Positions 37,501 through 45,500 of a stretch of 64,000 bases of DNA are shown in pieces. Source of the stretch: Haberlea rhodopensis (lineage: Eukaryota; Streptophyta; Magnoliopsida; Lamiales; Gesneriaceae). The notes below the pieces were generated by a model. That model had not been told where the DNA came from, did not search any database, and was given only the letters and a program-made list of their open reading frames with translations. The stretch spans positions 62,001 through 126,000 of the forward strand of contig CAJQUN010000129.1 in assembly GCA_907163345.1 (NCBI GenBank), written 5' to 3'. The translations under genes were made by a program, and so were the position numbers. Positions within the stretch are counted from its first letter, which is position 1. Each line of letters opens with the position of its first letter.

Positions 37501-40500
37501 ATCCTCGCCCGCGAGTCCATGAAAAGAAGGTAACAAATGTATAAGTCCCGATTTAAGTTCAAAACTTACATTAGTTGTGAAAGCAGGAAAATTTATGCAA
37601 AGAGGTTGTTGGTCCAAATCTGGATTGGCCAGTTGGCGTAGACTTTGGTTCGCAGCCATATCGTTCATTCCCTCCTCTTCTTGTCTCCGAGTATCTCTCC
37701 TTCTTTGATGCAGCGTCCTCTCGATTTTTGGATCGTAATATGAATTATCCTTGTAATCAAACGATCCGCCTGTACTCATCAACAAACCTCAGTAGTCGTG
37801 CGGGAAAGCAAATAACAAAACAGAACTAAAATAACAAAAACGAAATAAAAAAATCGACACTAATAAATATTGCCTTCCCCGGCAACGGCGCCAAAATTTG
37901 GTAGCGCTTATCGCGTACGCCCAAATTAACCCTTCTTCAGTTAATATAAAAAATATGTAGTAGCGGAAGTAGGGATCGATCCCACAGGGAAGGTAAATTT
38001 ATTTCGTGTCAATTATCAAACGAATAGTAACAATGGGAGTTTTGGATTTGATTACTACTACTTAGCGAATATCAAACTAATAAACGAGTTTAACTAAAAC
38101 GATTAAAACTTATGGGATTAAAGCGATTCTTGGTTTTCAGGTAACCGTACTTTTGGAAAATTATCTTTTGGTCATCAAATCAAAACATTCGAATTCTTTC
38201 GATTATCTATCGATTGGAAATTCAATTCCTATTCATCTTATTCGTAGTCAAAGAGAAAACAGCATTCAATTCAACCCTTACCAAATCTCTAATCACCACT
38301 ACAGCCGTTAATGATTAAATCAATGATAGTTTTCAAAACTAATGAGTTCGACAAATCTAATCAATAAAAACTACAGCCGTTAGAATTGATTACTCAATCG
38401 TTTCTCCTAAGAATTCAATAACACCTACAGCCGGTTAATTATTAATCTTAGTTGTTTCTTAACAAACTATCGATTATGCAATTGAATATTAGGTGATCGG
38501 TCTAATACACAAACACAACAATCGTGGAACTCGAAATCTGAGAAACAAATTGAAATCGAAATCTAATTCAACAATCAAACCGAATTCTCATTAAAGATTC
38601 AAATCCAAAAGTAGGTATCCCTTCAACCAAGAATCAAAGGGTTTTATCCTAGCATAATTGAATCTAAAATCAACAACATATTAGTCGAAAACATTAAAAT
38701 AACAAAGGAAAAGAAATTACTAATACTAGTCACGATTCCGGCTTGTCGAGTCCGGTCCCGTTCTTCGTTGTTCTTGACAAAACTTCAGAGAAATTTAATC
38801 TAAAATCTCAAATTATTCTCAAAATTCGAAAAACTATCAAAAGCTCCTGCTAATGAGGCTTAGTCTCGAGTTTTAGGGTCTGAGAGTGATAAAAATGGGA
38901 TACAATCTTTTAAACATGGTAAAAGACTCAATTTCCTAATTTTCGGACTCTGCGGCGATAGATCGCCTGATGTGTGGCGATCGATCGCTAGTTTATTTTT
39001 TTTCAGTGAAAATCTTGAAGCGATCGATCGCCACTTTATCGCGATCGATCGCTAGGCTCAAGTGGACTTTGACGATCGATCGCCTGGCACTCGCGATCGA
39101 TCGCTGATCCGTGAATTTTGTTGCAAAAGTTTCTGTCCATAGGCGATCGATTTCCTCTTCCAGGCGATCGATTGCCACCTCCAAAATTACATTTTTGCCC
39201 TTTTCTTGATCAACTTTGAGTCCTTGTCTTGTCCATGTCTCTTCTTGGTCTTTATACATCATTTTTGGCTCGTTTTCTTCGATTGTACCTACAATTACAC
39301 AAACATACGATTAGGTAGCATACATATCAATTTATCCATCAAAACCTACCAAATCGTAGAAAATTAAGCACTAAAGATGTGTCTATTTCTAGTCACATCA
39401 CTCCACCTGAAGATTTTAATTTTATTTGATATCCTTGAATGCCAACTAAGCTTCCAATTCCTATTCTCCGATGGCGTGGACGATGAACCAGTTTCCTTGT
39501 AGTCCATCTTCTCCATCTCGCGAGCTAGATGATAGGCACTTCTTACTGAAAATCTTCCATCTTTTGTGTCGTGCCATACCATTATATCTGGATAGAGCAT
39601 ACGACCCAAGGGAATATACATAATAATCCTTGCGTCCTCTTCAAAGAAAATTCTGTTGATAAGGCCTTTTTCCATATGTATAAATATCCATCAATTAAGG
39701 CGTTCACTTTGGCATCGATGTCCAACTCTCGACGTGGTGAGAATCCACTTGTCTCCACAGATGCATACTTTATGCCCATATTCAATTCTCCACCTCATAC
39801 CCGCTGATATTAGGGACTTGGCTTTCATCAGGCTCTTCCAAGTAAGTGAGGCTGATTGCGTAGCTGTAGCATCCAAAATGTTTTGCAAATGAAAGTACTT
39901 AACCTTAAGGAGTCTGCTGAGGAGGCTCTCTGGATTGTTCATAATTTACCACCCTTGTTTAGCAACCATGGCTAAATTGAAAGTCTACAAATCTCTAAAT
40001 CTCATACCACCATTTTCCTTACTTTCACACAAATCGTCTCATTTTACCCAATGCATTTGGTTAGTTCCTTTTATCGTCCCACCAGAATTTCACAATCAGT
40101 GATTCTATATCTCGTAATATATAGTCAGGCAATAAGAAACAGCCCATTGTATAACCAGATATTGCTTGGAGTATAGATTTAATAAGGACCTCCTTATTTG
40201 TTTTTCGATAAATTCTTTCCTTCCAGTTCTTGTATTTGAGACCAAATTCTATCCCGAAGGCCACCAAAAATCTCACCCTTTGATCTACCCATCACAACCG
40301 GTAATCCAAGGTATTTTTCATGCTTTTCCACCACTCGAATGCCCATAAGTCTACTGAACTCAACCTTCTCCTCTGACTTCACATTCTTGCTGAACACCAT
40401 GGTTGATTTCTGGAAGTTAATTTCCTGGCCTGATGCACATTCATACTTATGCAAGAGTTCTTTGATATTACCCGCCACCTCTTCTACTGCATTGCAAAAA

Positions 40501-42506
40501 ATCATCATGTCATCCGCAAAAAGCAAATGAGAAATAACTGGTCCTCCCCGACCTCCGATATTCCGCCTTTTTTACCATAGAGCTAAGCGCCTCTGCAATG
40601 AATAAGAACAGGAAAGGCGATAAAGGGTCACCCTGACGAATGCCTCTAATTGGGTGAAGAAAACCAAATTGTTCGCCATTCATAATCAACGAATAAGAGA
40701 CAATACATACGCATGTCATGATTAGTTCCACAAATGTCTTAGCAAAACCTAAGCATAACAATTTTCTCTAAGAAACACATGGGTGCTTAATGGGTCAATC
40801 CGACCCGATCCGGACTAGAATCGGCCAGTTCTGGATCCACTAATTTCGCAACCGGTCCAATCCGGTAAGAAACCGGATCGGATCCGGTTCCGGGTTTGAC
40901 CGGTTCCAACCTGGAAACGGTTTTTTTGAATTTTTTTTTTTCAAAAAATCAAAGATAAATTGTTGCTTGGAGGATTCAAACACGCGACCATCGCCTTCTA
41001 CTCTACAACTCTAACCAATTGAGCTAATCAGTATTTGTGTTTGTAAACTAACCTCAAATATATTTACCTAAATTTTTTTAAAAATTAATTTTTTAAAATA
41101 ACGGACCTGGTTCCGGTTCAACCTAGAACCGGATCCGTAGGTAAGATACCGGTTCCGGAACGGTAGAACCAATCCGAACCAGTATCTTACCGATTTCGGA
41201 TCGGTTTGGAACCGGTTAACTCGGTTCCGATTTCGAACCGGGCTAACTGGTCCGATTTTGGGCCGGGTCAGCCCTAAAGAAACACCACTCCACTTTATCA
41301 TAGGTCTTACTCATGTCTAGTTTAATAGCCATATACCCCTTTCCCATACGTTTTCTTTTTTAGAAAATGGTTATTCTCAAATGACACGAGTACGTTATCG
41401 TTTATCAACCTGCCAGTGTCAAAGGCGGACTGGGTATCATCTATAATGTCACACATAAAAGGCTTGAGACGATTAGCTGCTGGTTTAGCTGAAATTTTAT
41501 ATATGATGTTGCTTAAGCTGATCGGTCTGAATTGGGTAATGTATTCAGGTGAAGAACATTTTGGGATAAGGATAATATGCGTGTAATTAATTTTATCCAC
41601 GAAAATCCCATAGTTTAAAAATTCAAAACAATAGCCGTGACATCGTGTTTCACAATGTGCCAAAATTTTTGATAAAATATTGCTGGCATACCATCAGGAC
41701 CAGGTGATTTTAGGGGACACATATCAAAAAGGGCTTGGGTTACCTCCTTTGGCTTGTACGGTTGAAATAGTGTTTGATTCATACTCATAGTGACCTTGAC
41801 CTCTATCGTACTCAATACTTCATTATTTCATTCTCCGATGGATGTCTAGAAGTAAACACGCGTGTGAAATAATTCCATGCAACACCTTCAATTCCTCCAG
41901 CGGAATCCTGCCAAATGCCATTTTCGTCCATTAATCCTTGGATAGTATTGATCCTTTTCCATTTATTTGTTCGTGAATGGAGATACTTCGTGTTACGGCC
42001 TCCCTCCCTCATCCATTGAGTTTTACACCTTTGTTTCCACATAATTTCTTCTTTATCTAAAACCTCTTCCAACTCCTTCCGTAATACTGTCTCAACATCA
42101 ATTATGTCACGTTTTCTTGGACCCGATCTTAGTATCTCAATTTTTTCTTTCAGCTCCTTAACTTGGCGTCGCAAGCTATAGAATTCATTCTGGCTCCATC
42201 TAAGAAACCCTAATCTACAGTTACGAATATTGTCAAAGATGGAGTTCTGATTAGTATTATTGGGCATATCCTTCCTCTGTCTTGACACTATCTCTTTGCA
42301 ATGTTCAGATTTAATCCACATTCCCTCAAAACGAAACCGATGTTTCTTCCTGTTAGCAACATTTGTGTCCTGATATTCCAGGCTTAACTTGATAGGATTA
42401 TGATCCGAGCAATGAGCAAATAAATGACGAAGTTTATAATTTGGGTACCTTTGGAGCCAAGATGTACTAGCTAGACCTATGTCAGACGTTCACGGGTTGT
42501 GTGCGG

Positions 42507-42538
<32 letters not shown>

Positions 42539-45500
42539 ACACCAAGTGAACTGATCCAGCTCGTGTAGATGGGAATCGATAATTGCTTCCCAAAATTATT
42601 CATCCTCCAGTTTGGTAAAGGGCATCTTCCTTTCTTTTCATTATAGTGAAGAACTTCATTAAAGTCTCCCATACACAACCACTTTCTGAGAACAATGATA
42701 CAAACGTCGTAGTAAATTCCATGTATGTATTATGTTGGTAACTTCTGGCTCACCATAAAAACCAGTAAAACGCCACTCTTTAGCAGTTACATCGCTGAAA
42801 ACATGTGCATTGAAATGATTCTTGGAATAACTCTGAATCAATACAGCAATGTTCTTATCCCATAACAATGCAAGTCCACCGGATTTACCTCGAGCTGGTA
42901 CTGCAATTCCAAACAAATTAAATTTTTCATTCAACTTATCTACCTTATATGATGTAAGTCTCGTCTCCATAAGGAAGACGATGATCTCGGACATAATCGC
43001 CGAGTGTTAGAACTGCCCTAGGATCCCCAAGCCCCTGGCTTTTCCAACTTAAGCAAATCATAGGAACCTTATTATGGATCCGTGGTGGCTGCGATACTTG
43101 ATCATGGAATTCACACCACTCTAGAGAAACATTCATCGGATCTTGGTCCTCCGCTACTTCTGAAAGAATCAGAATATGTTTATCAAAGTGCCATGACCCT
43201 CCTTCCATCACTCTTTTGATCCAAGATATGGTTAAAATGGAAAATGAATCTGTCCTGACCAATTTTTTCGATGTGTGCACCCTTCGCTGGATTCCATAAA
43301 CTCACGAAAGTCCTTTTGAAGGCCTCAAGAGGGACTTGCTTACTGGACAGTAGTCGTCTCACTAATAAAAAACCCTTCCTAACTGGCGTTTCATTCCAAA
43401 CGTCATATGGTATTAGTCGGCCTGCTTCCTCGCATGCTGTCATCGATAGTTTCCGACACATCTCCTCTACATCACCCATCATACTGCAGATTGAGTATGA
43501 TAGATTTCAGATCCTAATATTATGCTCCAGAGAACCACTTAACCAAAACACACTCCAGAGATGATAACCTAGACAAAAGGAAATAAAAGGAGGGGTTAAG
43601 AAGGCTAAACTATCCTGCAAATTCTAGAGAAAATTCCCATGAAAGAGAAAAGCCCCATGAAAGAGAGAAACCCCATGAAGGAGAGTAGAAAGCTGTATTA
43701 CAACCATATTTGATTGTTAATGCAAACAGTCATTTCATGTCAAATAAATAACCGTATGAACTGATAAATAATTATAAGATATAAAAACTATGTCTACACA
43801 TATTGTTAGGTACCAGTAAAATAAAATGATTCGAAGCTTCAAATTAAGAAGAAATCGCAACAAATAATGAGCACAAAAAGGCAATAAGAAAACAGATTGA
43901 AAGAAATGAATGTATTAGAATTCGATACATATTGTCAAATTCTTTACTGGTTTTCATATGGAACATTAATATTCGAATAAGTTACAAAAATAGTCTCACT
44001 AAATAGTAGTCTTTGTAACACTAGCCCCAAACTCTTAGGATTAAACAAATATAGTCTAACATAAATTGTTTTTGAACAAAAGTAATATCATAGAAATTGT
44101 CGTAACAAATATACTTTCATAGAAATTGTTATTTTAACAAAAGTGGTCTCAAAACACTTTTTTCGTTTTAAAAAAAAAAGGAATATACAGGTGCCGTGTA
44201 TATATCCGTTCAAAACAAAACTCCTATAAAGGAAGAGATTACTCGATCTATTTTCGTATCGCTCATGATATATATCATGACCAGTGTTATTAAAACCGGT
44301 CCGGACCGGCCGGTCCAACCGGTGACCGGTGCTTGGTCCGGGCCGGTTAACCCAATAAAATCGGCAGTGTAAAAAACCGGCGCGAACCGGCCAAAAACCG
44401 GTCGATCGGTGAACCGGTCGATTGGGTTGAACCGCTCGAAACTCTTTTTTTTTTTTCCAATTTTTATTTTGTTATAATCCCTTTTAAGTTTTATCATTCC
44501 TTCCTAAATAACTAAATTAAATGTTACAGCCATGATTAGAGGTTCCATGTAGTTTATTTATATATTTTAGATTTAATTTTTTATTGCATCAACTCCATAA
44601 AACTATGAGTTTTAACATTTACCCATTATATGTTTTTTTATATTTGTATCAGTCTTATATATAAATGCAAAAAGTAATATATTGTATTAGTCTTATTAAA
44701 CAATAATATAATACAGATTTGGTGTATACATGACTAATTAGTTATTTGTAATTAATTCTTTTTTAAATAAAGTTTATATTTACAAAACAATAGTTATAAA
44801 CTTAAATAGATGAAATTATTGAAAGAGTGTGTAAAATATTGATCTCCATGCTATATTACTACAATGATATTTCTTTTATTATTATGAATGTTTGAAACTT
44901 TTGCAAATACATGTTATAAATATTTTACAAAAATTAAATATAGATATTACATCATGTTGACGTCACACCGGTTGAACCAGTGGTTTAACCGGTTGAACCG
45001 ATCGAACCTGTAACCAGTAAGGGCACCGATTTTATATCCGTTCCGGTTTTGAAAACACTGATCATGACTCAAACATCCATTTCAAGTGCATATCCCATTT
45101 TTGCGCAGGACTATTTTTGTTAAAATACAATTTATGATTATATGCTATTATATTTATTTAATCTAAAAGTTTGGAACTAATATTGCAAAGAATAATATTT
45201 AGTATTATCATTCTCGCATTTTACCCTTAATATCTGATCGCTGCATACAATACAAATAAGATCAATAATTTTGATCCTTCTTTAGACGAGACATTGCATT
45301 AGTGGTGACACCCTAAAAGGCTACAACTCATAATTTCAATGCAATTGACACACCATTATAATAGTTAACTACTCATGATAGGCATCCATAGAAATTATAA
45401 GTTGATAATTTTGATCGAGGATAAATTATAAGAATGGTTCAACTATGAGAATATATTTGTTAAGACAATTGTTGTGGTATAACTTCTGGTAATAAACAAT

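Larger units (their letters stand above)
29511..39400 (-). mobile_element. Athila-type Ty3/Gypsy retrotransposon inserted in the LINE
   Basis: 9.89 kb in minus orientation, with a perfect 5-bp TSD CTCCA at 29506-29510 and 39401-39405. 5' LTR 37899-39400, tRNA-Asp primer site, gag, protease, RT, RNase H, integrase, a 1.4-kb non-coding stretch, purine tract, 3' LTR 29511-30984. The flanks rejoin an interrupted LINE reading (IKIFRW to the left of the gap, a zf-RVT block to the right), so the element is younger than the LINE. The LTRs are close but differ by scattered substitutions and small indels. Several in-frame stops make it defective. Confidence 0.94.
39401..43580 (-). mobile_element. L1-type LINE, 5' part (ORF1 stub, endonuclease, RT)
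   Basis: Minus-strand LINE whose 3' part is at 28740-29510. Order on its strand: DUF4283-type ORF1 start, endonuclease, RT, then the region before zf-RVT, where the Athila element entered. A hAT-type element (40778-41276) interrupts the RT. Many frameshifts and a (CT)n expansion show it is old. The exact 5' end is unclear; no TSD pair was identified. It lies antisense in MES intron 1. Confidence 0.87.

Noticed and set aside
40963..41031. Functional tRNA gene on the minus strand
   Set aside because: The A box is good, but the B box is degenerate and acceptor pairing is absent.
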